A program made the translations under genes and the position numbers. Below the pieces are notes generated by a model. That model saw nothing but the letters and a program-made list of their open reading frames with translations. It was not told where the DNA came from and did not search any database. From Phoronis australis (Eukaryota > Phoronida > Phoronidae), in NCBI GenBank assembly GCA_002633005.1, contig NMRA01000724.1, positions 88,920 to 152,919 on the forward strand: DNA of 64,000 bases, written 5' to 3'. Numbering within the stretch: position 1 is the first letter of the stretch; every line of letters begins with the position of its first letter. Positions 1 to 12,207 of this stretch are shown here, piece after piece.

Positions 1-844
1 TGCGATATCAGGGATATTGTCGTGGATATTTGGTACATGTAATAAGGACATCTTATGTGAAAAATAAGCATTTTTGTCCACCACAAAGTTTGGTAAGTTG
101 ATCGCTTAAGAATTAATAGAAACACCGCTGTTTTGTGAAGTTTTATCACGTGTAAGCATTAGTCCGAAACTTTCTTCGGCGAATCCGGGAATTTACAAAA
201 GTGGCCGAAAGTGTTAGCCAATGAAACGCGTCAAAGATCGATTCTGCATATCCCATGTTCACGCGACTTGCTTACAAGTCATCGGGAGGCCTGTTCTCGG
301 TTAGTGTTCTTTTCAACTTGGCAACAACCAAATAACGGTCGGATTAACAAGAGCTGCTTTGTATTTGCCACTTATCTGTTGAGAAGTGTAAAAACTCAGC
401 TCGCATTCGTTGGAAATTCCAGGTCGCATTTTGCGACTTTATACGAGCTGACAAAAATCTCAGCTCGCATTTCCAAATTTCAGGTCGCAAATGCGACCTG
501 CAGCTCGTTATGTCGAGCCCTGTTGTGGGAAGAAAAATACCAGAGCAATGCAATAGAATTCATTTACTTGTCAATACTACTACTTTTGAATTACAAAAAA
601 CAGTTTAGAAAATGGGAGATAATACCGTCTTAATTTTCTTCACACTTGTGTAAATACAAAAATATAACATAAAAGGGAAATTAAAATTTTATCCTAGGAC
701 ATACTCAGCTCTTAACTATCATCAGAGTCACATCACCATCAATGAGATGCCTATTTCCATCAACTACCCTCAAAGAAATATAGGAAAGCACTTTTCATCA
801 ACATGAAAACATTGAATGCATAAATCTCACATAACACAGAGGTC

Positions 845-1345
845 ATGGAGGGGGCTACGGAGAATACGAAATATGCAGATACCTGTTTATAAGTGGATGA
901 ACACTTGAGCAATGCAAAAGAATTCATTTACTTGTTAATACCAACACTTCTTAATGACCAAAGAACATCCATGTTTTATTAATAACGAGTTTAAACTGAA
1001 AAAGTAATTTTAGCTAAACTTGCCTCAAATTCCACCCATAAATATTTTTTTTTAATTGTTCTTGTCTTGAAGAGTTTATTTGTTCCCATTTCCTCCATGC
1101 ATGCACCTAGATACAATTTTTTTTCAAACCAAGTACCAACAATTCAAAGTTGGGGGCTACGGAGAATACAGGGGCTATGGAGAATACGAAAGACATTTTT
1201 GCTTATGATCAATTCTAGTCCAGGGCTTGGTCTAATATTTTTTGTGGGCCAAAGATAGCTTCAAGATTCCCAATGTGCAGTATCAAATATCTTTTATTTA
1301 TGGAAGAATTTAATGGAATTTAGACAGGGCTACAGAGAATACACA
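845..1345. repeat. Four spaced copies of a GGGCTACGGAGAATAC motif
   Basis: The motif occurs near 851, 1147, 1168 and 1327, with one or two changes per copy. It resembles the terminal sequence ggggctattcggagaa of the element at 6607-10113, so the copies may be scattered end fragments of related transposons. That link is inference. Confidence 0.5.
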
Positions 1346-2187
1346 GTTTTCCCTAGGTGACTGTGATATTATTTGGTTGAGGAATCCAATCACTAGGATA
1401 TCTGGTACAAATATGTGGTTTCTAAGTCAAATTCTATATACCATCAACCATTAAAAACACATTTCAAAACACTAGTAATGCTTTTCTTTTTCAGGCATGG
1501 CTATAAGAGAAGGAGCACATGCAAATTTACGTATTTTGCATAACGTTGACATCATTTTGCAAGTGTTTGACTTTTCAGATCCCTGCAATTTTCTATAGAA
1601 AAACAAGAAATACATGTTAGAATTATGAAAAAACATTAAATTTCAATTAAATGTGTGATTTAATTAAATGCTATGTGTATTAAAAACATGTGTAATGTTT
1701 CAGTGAAACAAAATAACGATGGATTTCTGGCTATTTTCAGCTATATCAAGGATTACTCTGGCCATAATTAACATTTTTTCATACTTTAAAATGCGTAAAT
1801 GTCATAAGTACCGGTGCTAAAACAAGATCATCATACAAATATCTGCCAAAGGTGAAGGAATTCTGTCAATATGATTGCATAACATAAAAAAATCTATTTT
1901 GCACCCTGAGTGAAAAAATGCCGATAGTGTATTGGGGACGATCAGAAGCTGAGGACGTCTGTGGCATGTCTGAAGAAAATTGTTTCTACCTATTCCGTGC
2001 TATTGTGGGGTGAATTAGTCTTATTATGATTGGGTAATAGTCAAGTAGGCGGGTCACTGATTTAAAATTGATTTGTGAACCAGTTACAGCCACTGACTGT
2101 TAAGCTGCCTACAGTGGGAGTCTTTTTTTTTCTCAGATCATGGACCCATGGGCACTGGTCAAGTATAGCGGTCCCTACCTGATTTTC

Positions 2188-2650
2188 ATTACGTACCGTT
2201 GTCCTGAAGTGTAAATATCAAGAAATTTCCACTATCACGATCTAATCTAGAATCACTCATTTAAACTTGTCAGGCACGCTTTTTGTGTTGGTACAGTCAC
2301 AGTGCAATACTACATGGTTAAGCTGGTCAGAGCTTATAGTCTGACAAATTGAAGGATCAACAGGTGAAATTTAAGAGTTAAATTTCTCTGAAAGTCGACA
2401 GTTTTTCTCCTTTCGAAGTTTTTTGGTGAAAGTATTCCATACCAAACACATCTGCTTTACAACATTTGTTGAAAGTGGTTTGCAAATAGTATATTTAAGT
2501 ATTGATTAGTGCCAAGAGCCCTGTGCTGTTTACAACATAATTGCTGGATTACTTGAGCTTATCAGATGAAAGCAGACAATAAAAGAGCTGGACTATGTAA
2601 ACATTGGTTTGCCACTGTCAAACTGCAGGACACAGCTGTAACCCAGCAGG
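2188..2650 (+). repeat. Dispersed repeat, inverted partner of 31190-31745
   Basis: The reverse complement of 31190-31745 matches this stretch through several blocks: tatcaagaaatttccacta near 2216, tctgaaagtcgacagt near 2389, and ttatcagatgaaagcagaca near 2560. Indels separate the blocks. No coding frame is evident. Probably an old transposable-element copy. Confidence 0.7.
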
Positions 2651-4060
2651 CCCATCAGGCCGCTGAGAAACTCATTCCACAGCGTGGCTGCATAATGGAG
2701 AACCAGTATCATCCACTGAATGTTAGGCCTGTTATTCAGTGATAGCCGTTTCTCTAAATCAGGGACTAGCTGCTATATCTGACAGTGTCGTTGATATATT
2801 GGTCTAAAGTCAATCATTTGAGGACAACCTTATGTAACCTGTATGACGATGACTCATGTTTTGCACACATTTTGAGTTTCAATATTTGGCCTCATTAGTA
2901 ATTTGTTATAATTCGCTGATTGCCTGTAAAACCGTGGACCCCTGTATTTGACTATAGGCCTATTATAGTTCCCTCAGTCGAGCCCAAGAACTCTTTTAAA
3001 GTGGCCAACTGGACTAGGCAGGGGCTTGAAAATTTTTCAAAAAGGCATTTTGGTGTTCGGGAATTCAACAAGTTGGTGTTAAGGATTGGATTTGATCATT
3101 TCAGGCTCAGCATAAAGTACAAACTTAAGTTTTGACTCTACTTCGATACCATATGACAAGATTAACCGAAGAAGTCAGCATCACGGGTGTCAGAAGTGTA
3201 GAAAGCAATCATGCCATAATTATCAGAAGGGACCTAGCTAATGTTTTAGAGTGTCATAATAAAAAAATGCTTGCACTCATATCATCATGACAAGAGTACT
3301 ACATCATATTCTGGTAAGTACCCTAATTCTATATAGGATTCAGCCTCAAAAAAATCCTAGTTATGGAGATTTTTAAAAACCTTCACTTTGCATATAGGCT
3401 TAATAGCAAACATTTGATGGCTAGGGGGAGGCACGGAAATTCTGTTCAGTTTTTCATTAAAAGATACTTTGCGTGTTGAAACTTTTAATAGCTAATTGTT
3501 AAATGATAGTCGTAGTAACACCCGGAATACTGGGGGAGGTAGAAACCTGTCTTCATCCCCAAGATTTTGATTGAGGGTGCACTTGCCCACCCCCTCAGCC
3601 CATGGTTTTTACGCCACCTATACGGTAGTGGACCAAATCCATTAAGCTGCCTTAGCTTTAAGAAATCTGCATACTGATGTAAAAGTTTTACTTAGCCCAT
3701 CAGTAAATTATGCTTTTTTGTCTTTGGTAAAGGCCACCTGAGTTGACTGCCAATACCTATCAGTCCTCCAAAGTTTTATTTTAACAAACTTAGTTAAGCC
3801 ATGTAGCCACCCTGAGTACTACCTTTGCCTGGAACTAAACCTCTCAAGCTACATATCACTTTCGTTTTATTTTGACCAATTTTTTAGGTTTTCTGATGAA
3901 TGAGTGTTAACACTGTATATTATGTTTTTCTGTGAACACTCCAAGAAGACTCTTTGAATCAGAACCCAATTTCATCAAAATGTGAATAGGAAATACTTTG
4001 TCAACCATTTTATTTCATTTGGAAAAGGTTTAATTCAGTTCTTGAAGTTGATATTTTCTG

Positions 4061-4194
4061 AATTACTGAAGCAGTGACTGGAAAATCTGAATATGTCCTA
4101 AAAGCATCCCATGATTGTCTATCAGGTACTACTATTATGGGATGCTTTAAGGTACCGTATATGTTCAGATTTTTCAGTCATTGCTTCAGTAATT
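4061..4194. repeat. Imperfect hairpin / foldback
   Basis: The left arm begins aattactgaagcagtgactg and the right arm ends cagtcattgcttcagtaatt. The arms are about 50 bases each, both hold an agcatccca/tgggatgct core, and a spacer of about 25 bases separates them. It lies about 500 bases before the first receptor exon found. It may be a small MITE or a foldback. Confidence 0.75.
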
Positions 4195-4706
4195 GTGTAT
4201 AAGCCATCACCATTTTTGTGAAGTGCCGACTTCTTACTTTGAACAGGGACTTGTAAAAAACCTAAATTGCAGGCGAGAAAGAATAATTATTATGCTTTTT
4301 TGTTCGAACAATTTTACAACATTTTTCCTCTAGAAAACAACTGAATTCAGGTACACTTATGGTAAAAATGTTGTCATTTTTGACTCTCAGTTAGTCTAGT
4401 GTTCCCTCCACCATAGCTCACAAATGATGTCCATACAAATCGCCCCTCTTACGTAAAAAATGGAGTTTCTGGAAATGGCCTAGGTAAAGATTTGCCACGC
4501 AGATGAACATGATTAAGTCATCCCAAACAAGTCGCTTACTTGACATGAAAATAATGTATAATTTTATTCCGTACATGAATATTGCGTTTTGAAAAAATGC
4601 ATGAAAATTTCTGATGATTCACAGTTTTGCTCTAATGAAGTTTGTTAAATGAAGTCACTAACGTCGTTCAGAAATTTGAGAAAGTTTGCTGTAATCTTTC
4701 TTTCAG

Positions 4707-5046
4707 GTTCTGTTTTTTCTCTGCGTTCATCCATCCAGCAGCAATGGTATAACTTGTCACCTGTGTCCACCTGGCTCACATCAATCTGCTCATTGTACTG
4801 CCAATCAGCCTACAAGATGTACACCCTGTGGTTTCACCAATTATATGCCAATCTACAACAAGGCTTCACAGTGTTTCAAATGTTGGACCTCTTGTCATGT
4901 TACACACCAAGTGATTGTAAAAAACTGCACGAGGACAACAAATATAGTCTGTCAATGTAAAACGGGATTTTATTTAAAGCACCGTGATCATCCTTCATGC
5001 AAGTCGCACAGCTTTTGTCCCCCAGGCTTTGGCGTTGTCAGTGCAG
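4707..5046 (+). CDS. TNF-receptor-superfamily death receptor, exon with CRD1-CRD3
   Basis: This exon encodes cysteine-rich repeats of the TNF receptor superfamily, the extracellular ligand-binding part. Visible pieces are TCHLCPPGSHQSAHC, RCTPCGFTNY, ASQCFKCWTSCHV, NCTRTTNIVCQCKTGFY and SFCPPGFGVVSA, which give the usual C-x2-C and C-x-C-x-x-G-x-Y spacing of CRD1, CRD2 and the start of CRD3. There is one N-glycosylation site (NCT). The frame is positions divisible by 3. The donor is gcag|gtttgt after the first base of a codon (phase 1). Two acceptors are possible: 4706 (tctttctttcag, phase 0), which adds a hydrophobic VLFFLCV that could end a signal peptide, or 4738 (catccatccag, phase 2). 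The start codon is not in this exon. Membership of the family is near certain; ligand and closest relative are unknown. Confidence 0.92.
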
Positions 5047-5974
5047 GTTTGTATTATTGTTGTTAATCCAGTGTCAATACTGCAGTAAAATCTTTCAAGT
5101 TTAGGACACAATTGCCAGGCAAGTAAAAGATGTAGCACCAAAGATATCTTTTTGAGATGTCCTAGTTGTGTACTATAAGCTAACATCAGGCAATGTTTTG
5201 AGTAAATCTTATCTGTGAGGTAGCTCAAGATGTGCCATCTTCCTTCACTGCTACTTACTCAATCAACATGCTATTTCCCAGTCATGTCGACAAACGTGAC
5301 AAGGCGGAAAAATTCTAATTACAAAATGGCTTTACAATCTTTATAACTATCCTGTTAATTCCTGTTCTTTCTTGTTCATGAAGGAAGACTACCCTCTGTC
5401 AATGAATCAGTTTTCACCCAGTTGTTGGGATTGGGCATTCCAGGTCATTTTGTCTGAATGCTTGTGGCTTGCACTGTACCATTCGTGAGTTATTTGTGAT
5501 TTTCTGATCTCATGATGAATTTCTAATAAGTTGTAAATTCACGATCATTTCACAACCCTTTTGGATTTGTTAAATTGCTATTTCCGTCTTTTATGTCATT
5601 GCCGTCCTCATCCTGTTGGTCATCATTCCAGTACTCAACGTCTTTTTGATCCATTTTTTCATTGTTTTTTTTTAGTATAAGTCAATTTCATGAGACCTAA
5701 ACCACCGTCACTGTTGCCAATTTCCCCATCATTGGCACATCATCGTTGTCACTTGTAATCAGCAATTTTTTCAATATTGTCATCTTCATTAGGAGGCTTG
5801 TCTTGTGTATTGAGTACTTTGTTGGCTTTGTCAAGATTCTCGACATTGGCAGCATTGTGTGACTGATGCACTGACTACAGTTAACATATAACAGTTACAT
5901 TATTGTCAGAGCATTGTGGAGATCATCCTTGCCTGTGTCGTTGTTAGAGCAGTGCCTTTGTTGTCATTCTTACT

Positions 5975-6125
5975 CTGCGCGTGCAGCGCAGTGTTTTACT
6001 GTTCTACGTATTTTTTCTTCTCATTATTAATCTGCGCGTACAGCGCAGAGTTTTACTGTTCTACGTATTTTATCTTCATTTCTCTGCACGTTCAAGCGCA
6101 GAGTTTTACTGTTCTACGTCTTCCT
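5975..6125 (+). repeat. Short tandem array of hairpin-bearing units
   Basis: Three copies of a unit containing gttttactgttctacgt, each preceded by a self-complementary CTGCGC...GCGCAG stretch. This is the same unit as in the larger array at 11661-11940. Long open frames here are a by-product of the repeat. Confidence 0.8.
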
Positions 6126-6129
6126 TCCT

Positions 6130-9100
6130 TTTTCAGATTGTTATTAATCTTGCATCATGTCGTTAACAGCGATCATATTCATTTTGGTTGATACGATAAT
6201 GAAATGATTTTTATTGATTATAATATTTTCACCTAAAATACACCAGAATGACCCGAAACAGGTCAAGGAGTGCATTCCTTTAAATATGCTTCTTGTAGAG
6301 GTTTTTATATAGAATCTTTGAATTTTGTAGCTAAGTAGGCGCTACCGAAGTGCATCTGAAATTTACTTGGTTATCCAATCGGATGAAGGAAACTGAGTTT
6401 CCGGGTCAAAGGTCATTAAATGCAAAAGTGATTTTTGAGCTAGACCTTTCATAATCATGCATATGATTACCGTTCATAAAGGTAGTTCAACCACAAACTG
6501 TGGGGTTATTAGGTGCACTTTTCTCTTAAATTTCAGACTTTTCAATCTGCTCGTTCTTACATTATTCATTTTCGTGAGGGTTCATATTCATGGTTGTTCA
6601 ACCAATGGGGCTATTCGGAAAATTTACATTAACTAGAGGGCGCGCGTGTACTAGTGGTGATAGATTAACAGCCTCGATTTTGTGACCCCTTTAAATACAT
6701 GGTGAAATGGCTTGCAGCCGTGCCAACTGAATATGAGATTGTGTGAAAAGGGTGCTTCTATGAGAGGAAGTAAGCACGACCTTATACAAAGGTAAGGTTT
6801 GTGATTATTTTAACGATTATTCCATGCTTATTCTACCGATGCCTGTTAACTGAGGTACTCGCCGATGTCGACTTCGCGGCAGTTGCCAGTCGGGTTAATC
6901 TTTGTTTGTTGTATTTGATACGATATTTGACGTAGCAATCGGGATATTTTCGTACATCAAAGCATTATTATTGTTTGGAATGATTTCTAACAGTTTATCA
7001 GTGACAGTTAAGTCAATCAATGCTGAATGTTTATGCTGTCAACTCGATGCAGGTTAGTGAGTTAAGATTACAATCCAAGCCCAATGGCAAAGCGGGGTAC
7101 ATGACAAATATCCATTGCATTAGACTATTTATTTACTCCATTTCATATGTCTTCTGGAAATATATTACTCTTTGAAATGGAAATCTATCACGTCTGTTTT
7201 CACATAACCTTTGGTTTTTAGGTTTGAGGGCTTGTACCGTGCAGAGGAGATATGCATCGCTTCTGCACCGTCCCTGAATGGGCAAAAATTGCTTTTTAGC
7301 ATTTGACTGCAGCTAACCAACAAGATCTTCCCATCCGGTGCAGATCTTTTGTCAAAGCCTACTTTCAATATTGGAGGCAATGAACAAAGCCTTTGAAAAG
7401 GAACAGCTATTTTTAAAGAAAGGTATGTAAGTCATTTTGTTAATTTTCTTATTCAGGTCCTTAGCGGGGGATTGGCATGGGGGGTTGGGGTTGTAATATT
7501 TGGTACTACTGAATGTGTGGAAATAACAGGTAATACATGTTTGGGGAAAAGAGCATGGTGAGGTAATTCCCTTCAAGTTGATTTCTTGAAACTTTTGCTA
7601 CTTGTATCAATTGTAAACCCATGAAAAGTTATTGCATTTTCTGAATTCACAGTGACTGAATAGTCTTAACTCATGCCTTGAAATGTTGCAAGTCGTTATA
7701 AATTCAAATGACTGCCATTTTTGTGAAAATTGCATTTTTGATGGTGCCTTATGATTTGTAATTACTCTTAAACAACAGAAAGATTAATCATCATTTTTAA
7801 ATGACCCAAGTCTTCATATCTTCTATTAGAAGAAAAATTAAAAGTCGGAGAAACGGTTCCCTCAACCTTAGACTAGAAGTATTCTTGACAGACCCATAAA
7901 CCTGTAATCGGAGTTTAAAATTGCTGAAAGTATCAAAATTAAAAAGGCTTGAAAATGGGTAACAAAGGTTTGAAGTTGTCTCAAAAAAGCTTGTATATTT
8001 AGCAGACAAGTGATGCGTTTAAAGATTTGTTATGGCTGCGAATAAAAAATAAAGACACAGTTTTATGCAATGCTTATTATATACACCCTTGGTTTCTGAA
8101 AATAGTAATTATTCAATTTTATGTGAAACTGTAGAGCAGTCTCAATAATATTTTTGAACAACAGGGATAACGTTTTTGACCCAATCTGGAGTACTTAATT
8201 ATTCACATTTCAATATTTGTTCCAGGTTCAGTGACATTTTAAAGCCACTTCAAGCTGTATCATAGACAAGCTTTGTTACTCCGTTCTCTTCCCACAGCAC
8301 TTCCACACACCAGCAGTGCTGCATGACACAATGTACAAGTCAGTGGCCCTGGAGAAATGTGAATCGCAGTACTAAGTTACCATAAGACAATGTGCCAGTG
8401 GAGTGTCTGTGTATCCAGACGAACTATATCTGACTGCTACACAAATAAGCCTTGTTGGTGAGGATGCCCTTTCATAGGCAATGAGTCATGTGTGGACAAT
8501 AGCTTATTTCCTTTCCTGGAAGAAACATGAGGGACTGAAGCTAAAGAAGACCTAGTCACACTCTGGTCTAGTTCAGAGTCTGATTTTGGGCTCAAAACGA
8601 TTCAAGTGATATGCTGCTGTGTTTACCTTCAAGGGTCTAATTGTGGATGTTATTGAGGCTGAATGAGGTTACATGAAAGAAAGCCACGTGTTGAAACTGG
8701 ACCTTTTTTACAAGCGCTTCTATAGGCCATTGAAACTAGATCCCAGTGAAATGAAAGCCAAAAGCTGAGTGACATTAAATTTTCCTTTCAGAAGAAAGGC
8801 TTTATACTATTGGTAAAAACTTTTCAATTTGGTACACATTATGGGGAAATGACATTCAGTGACTGCATTGATTGTCTTATTGTATGTTTTCAATTGTAGC
8901 TAGCTGGATAAGAATCTGCTATGCACAAGATTCGAGAATAAACAATGTATTTAAAAACAAATGGCAAACTGAAAAAGCATAGAAAGAAACAACATTGCGA
9001 AGGAGCCCATAATCAGGCATATCAAGTGCTAATTTCTGAATTATGTTCAATTCTCTCAGGCTATTGCTGAAGAATTGCTTTTCACTTTGTCCAAAGGTAA

Positions 9101-10620
9101 AATAGATGGCCGGGCGGTTGGTTTCAGTTGTTTTCGCTCACCTGTAACAGAATAGTCGGAGAAATATTAGCAAATTGTAAAGGAAATGACAAGACAAAAC
9201 TACTTTTGTAAGGCAGAACATACTTGATGTTTCATCTTCATGTTTATGTGTAGAAACTAATAACCTTTGTACCCAAGTCTTATTTGATATCTGAATTAAA
9301 ATATGTGAAACAGGCTAAAAGTGATTTAACAATGTGTATTTTTCATGACACTTAAAATGTGCTTCTGATCTCAACAAATAAAATTCATTCTAGGTGTCAA
9401 TTTTTCTTCCAATACAATGCTACTATATTAACTGAATTAAGGCTAATTCATGTTGATTCGATAACTGATCTGGTAGTCCTGGGGGTGGAGTCCGCGATAA
9501 AATAAGGAAACTCACACATCTAGAAAATTTTATTGGAAACAGCATAGTTTTGAAGAGAAACTGCAGCTGTGAAAAAGTCACCCTTGACTGTGTATCACGT
9601 ACCATACACCTCTTATTTTGGGAGCACTCCCACCCAGGACAATATGAGTGTGTGCTGCTAGCCTACCCGGCATTGGGTGAATTTCCCAAAAGAAACACTA
9701 GTTCCACTCAATAAACCTGTTATTCAGTGGGGTAACTGGTGGGGATAACATCACCGAATGATGTTGATAGAAACGTGATTTCTAAAAATTTACTAAGTAA
9801 TGTTTCTGAATGGAACTGCATAGTCATAGAGCACACACGGGGCTTCAGCATCCACACACTTTTTGTCAATTAGTTGACCCTTTTGTCTGCAATTGTCCAC
9901 GAATATATTTACCTTAGGTCTTTTGGGAATTTGTGGCCACCTGTCAAAGACTTGCACCAGGGAAATTAGCAGTAATGAGGCTCAGCGCGATGACGTATTT
10001 TGATAACAATTCCATCTTTTACCAGTTGTTTACATGCAGACACCCACGCATGCGCAATTCAATCACCACTAGTACAGCAGCGACACCACGAGGAGAATTC
10101 TCCGAATAGCCCCATTGGCAATCTAATTCTACTTATCATTTGGATTTGACTCAAAATGCACCGGAATGACCCGAATCGATTCAAACAGTGTATTCCGTCA
10201 AATTGCTTCTTCGACAGGTTTTTAGGTAGATTCTCCAAATTTTGAAAACAAGCAGATACTAGAGAAGTGCACCAGAAATTTACGTGGAATTTAAATCGGA
10301 TAAAGGGAACCGGGTTTCTGGGTTAAAGGTCATTAAGAGCAAAAGAGATTTTTGAGCTAAAGCTTACATAATCACGTAACTATATACTTTTCGTTCGTAA
10401 AAGAAATTTAGTCACAAACTTTGGGGTCATTAGGTGCAACTGTTTGGTCATTTCCGTTGATATTCTTACTTTTCACTCTTGCTCTTTCATAGTTACCAGG
10501 GACTTCGCTCTCTTTCACACGAAGGATGCAGCTTTTGTGCAATGTAATGCGCCTATACTTCACTGTGTACATGCATACACCACGCGCAGAGTTGTAAGTG
10601 TGCGTACGCAATTGCTATCT
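6130..10620 (+). repeat. Tandem repeat family, unit 1 (interrupted)
   Basis: Non-coding unit recognised by tttttcagattgtta at its start and by recurring phrases such as gggtcaaaggtcattaa, tgatttttgagctagac and ggggtcattaggtgca. The body is cut at 6607 by a 3.5-kb element and resumes at 10114 (attggcaatctaattct), exactly where uninterrupted units 2 and 3 continue. It ends near the sequence cgcagagttgtaagtgtgcg. Confidence 0.8.
6607..10113. mobile_element. TIR element, about 3.5 kb, inserted in repeat unit 1
   Basis: The ends are inverted repeats: ggggctattcgga on the left and tccgaatagcccc on the right, followed inward by a second shared block (tactagtggtgat / atcaccactagta). Flanks read ttcaaccaat | element | attggcaatc; the sibling copy at 14650 reads caattggcaatc, so the interruption is an insertion. 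The target duplication is ambiguous and may be only AT. I recognise no transposase; internal open frames are short. Probably a non-autonomous DNA transposon. Confidence 0.75.
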
Positions 10621-10639
10621 AGTCATTCTTATTGTTCTT

Positions 10640-11660
10640 CCTTCCTTTTCAGATTGTTAGTACATTTACTTCGATTCGCTAACAACATTCATATTCAATG
10701 TGGTTGATAGGTTCATCATTGGGTTTTTTCTGATTATAATAGTTTGACCCAAAATGCACCGGATTGCCCTGAAATGGGTCAAGGAGTGCATTTTTACAAA
10801 ATACTTCTTATTCTACAGGTTTTTAGAAAGACTCTTTGAATTTTGATAACAAGAAGACGCTAGAGATTTACACCCGGAATTTACTTGGAATTCCAATCGG
10901 ATGAAGGGAACTGAGTATCGGGGTCACAGGTCATTAAGTGCAAATGTGATTTTTGAGCTAGACCTTTCATAATCATGCATATGATTACCAGTCATAAAGA
11001 AAGTTCAGTCACAACTTTTGGGGTCACTAGGTGCAACTTTGGGGTCACTAAGTGCATTTTTCTGTTGGCTTTATGACCTTTTCAATCAGCTTGTACCTGT
11101 ACTATGCATTAGGGAGAGCGTTCCAATTCATGGTGGTTCAACCGATTGCCTATCAAATTCTATTGATCTCATGGATTTGACTCAAAATGCACTGGATTGA
11201 CCCGAAACTGGTCAAGGAGTGCATTTGTGTCAAATTGCTTCTTCTTCGACAGGTTTTTAGATACGCTCTCCCGATTTTGATAACTAGCAGGAACTAGAGA
11301 AGTGCATCCGAAATTTATGTGGAATTTAAATCGGATCAAGGAAACCGAGTTTACAGGTCAAAGGTCATTAAGTGCAAAAGGGATTTTTGAGGTAGACGTC
11401 ACATAATCACATATGTAGTTTTCATTGGTAAAGAAAATCCAGTCACAAACTTTGGGGTCATTAGGTGCAACTATGTGGTCATTAGGTGCAATTTTCCGTT
11501 GATATCCTTACTCTTTACTCTTGCTCTTTCATAGTTACCAGGGACATCTCTCTTTCGCACAAAGGATGCAACTTCTATGCAATGTAATGCCCCTATACTT
11601 CACTATGCACATGCATACACCACGCGCAGAGTTGTAAGTGTGCGTACGCAATTGCGTTCT
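10640..11660 (+). repeat. Tandem repeat family, unit 2 (uninterrupted)
   Basis: This copy runs in one piece from ccttttcagattgttag to cgcaattgcgttctagtt and serves as the reference for spotting insertions in units 1 and 3. Each unit contains two related halves, each with a gaccc-gaaa...gg-tcaaggagtgcatt phrase and a gtcaaaggtcattaagtgca phrase. No protein is recognised. Confidence 0.8.
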
Positions 11661-11940
11661 AGTTACTCTGGGTGTGCAAGCGCAGAGTTTTACTGTTCTA
11701 CGTATTTTATTACTCTGCGCATGCAAGCGCAGAGTTTTACTGTTCTACGTATTTTATCTTCTTCATTTTATTTTTATTACTCTGCGTGTGCAAGCAGTTT
11801 TGCTGTTCTACGTATTTTATCTTTTAAATCACTCTGCGTGTGCAATTGCAGAGTTTTACTGTTCTTCGTATTTTATCTTATTCTTATTACTCTACGTGTG
11901 CAAGTGCAGAGTTTTGCTGTTCTACATATTTTATCTTATT
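11661..11940 (+). repeat. Minisatellite of hairpin units between repeat units 2 and 3
   Basis: About five copies of a unit of roughly 50-60 bases. Each contains CTCTGCGC-ATGCAA-GCGCAGAG or a variant, able to form an 8-bp stem, then ttttactgttctacgtattt. The copies differ by point changes and short deletions. Confidence 0.85.
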
Positions 11941-12207
11941 ATTATTCTCATTCTTCTTATTCTTTCTTCCTTTTCAGATTGTTATTACTCTTACATCGAT
12001 TCACTTACAACAATTATATTCACTGTGATTGATACGATGGTTAAGGGATTTTTATTGATCGTATTTTTTGATCTAAGACGCACTGGTATGACCTGAAACA
12101 GATCAAGGAGTGCATTCCGTCAAAGTGCTTCTTCTTCTACAGATTTTTATGTAGACTTTTTGAACTTTGTTAACAAGTAGGGACTAAAGAAGTGCATCAG
12201 AAATTTA

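Larger units (their letters stand above)
1..4706. other. 5' region without a recognised gene
   Basis: I see no open frame here with recognisable protein features or good splice context. The region holds four copies of a short motif (845-1345), one half of a long inverted dispersed repeat (2188-2650) and a hairpin (4061-4194). The first exon(s) of the death-receptor gene that starts at 4707 could lie here or upstream of the window, but I could not pick out a start codon followed by a signal peptide and a donor. Confidence 0.5.

Noticed and set aside
4649-4960. 103-codon open frame overlapping the CRD exon
   Set aside because: It is the wrong frame; the cysteine pattern appears only in the frame of positions divisible by 3.
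5916-6191. Hydrophobic open frames over the hairpin array
   Set aside because: They translate the tandem repeat (SFTVLR/EFYCSTYF units) in several frames at once, as expected of a repeat and not of a gene.
11577-12096. Two overlapping open frames of about 150 codons
   Set aside because: Both read through the 11661-11940 minisatellite in different frames, with repeat-derived peptides only.
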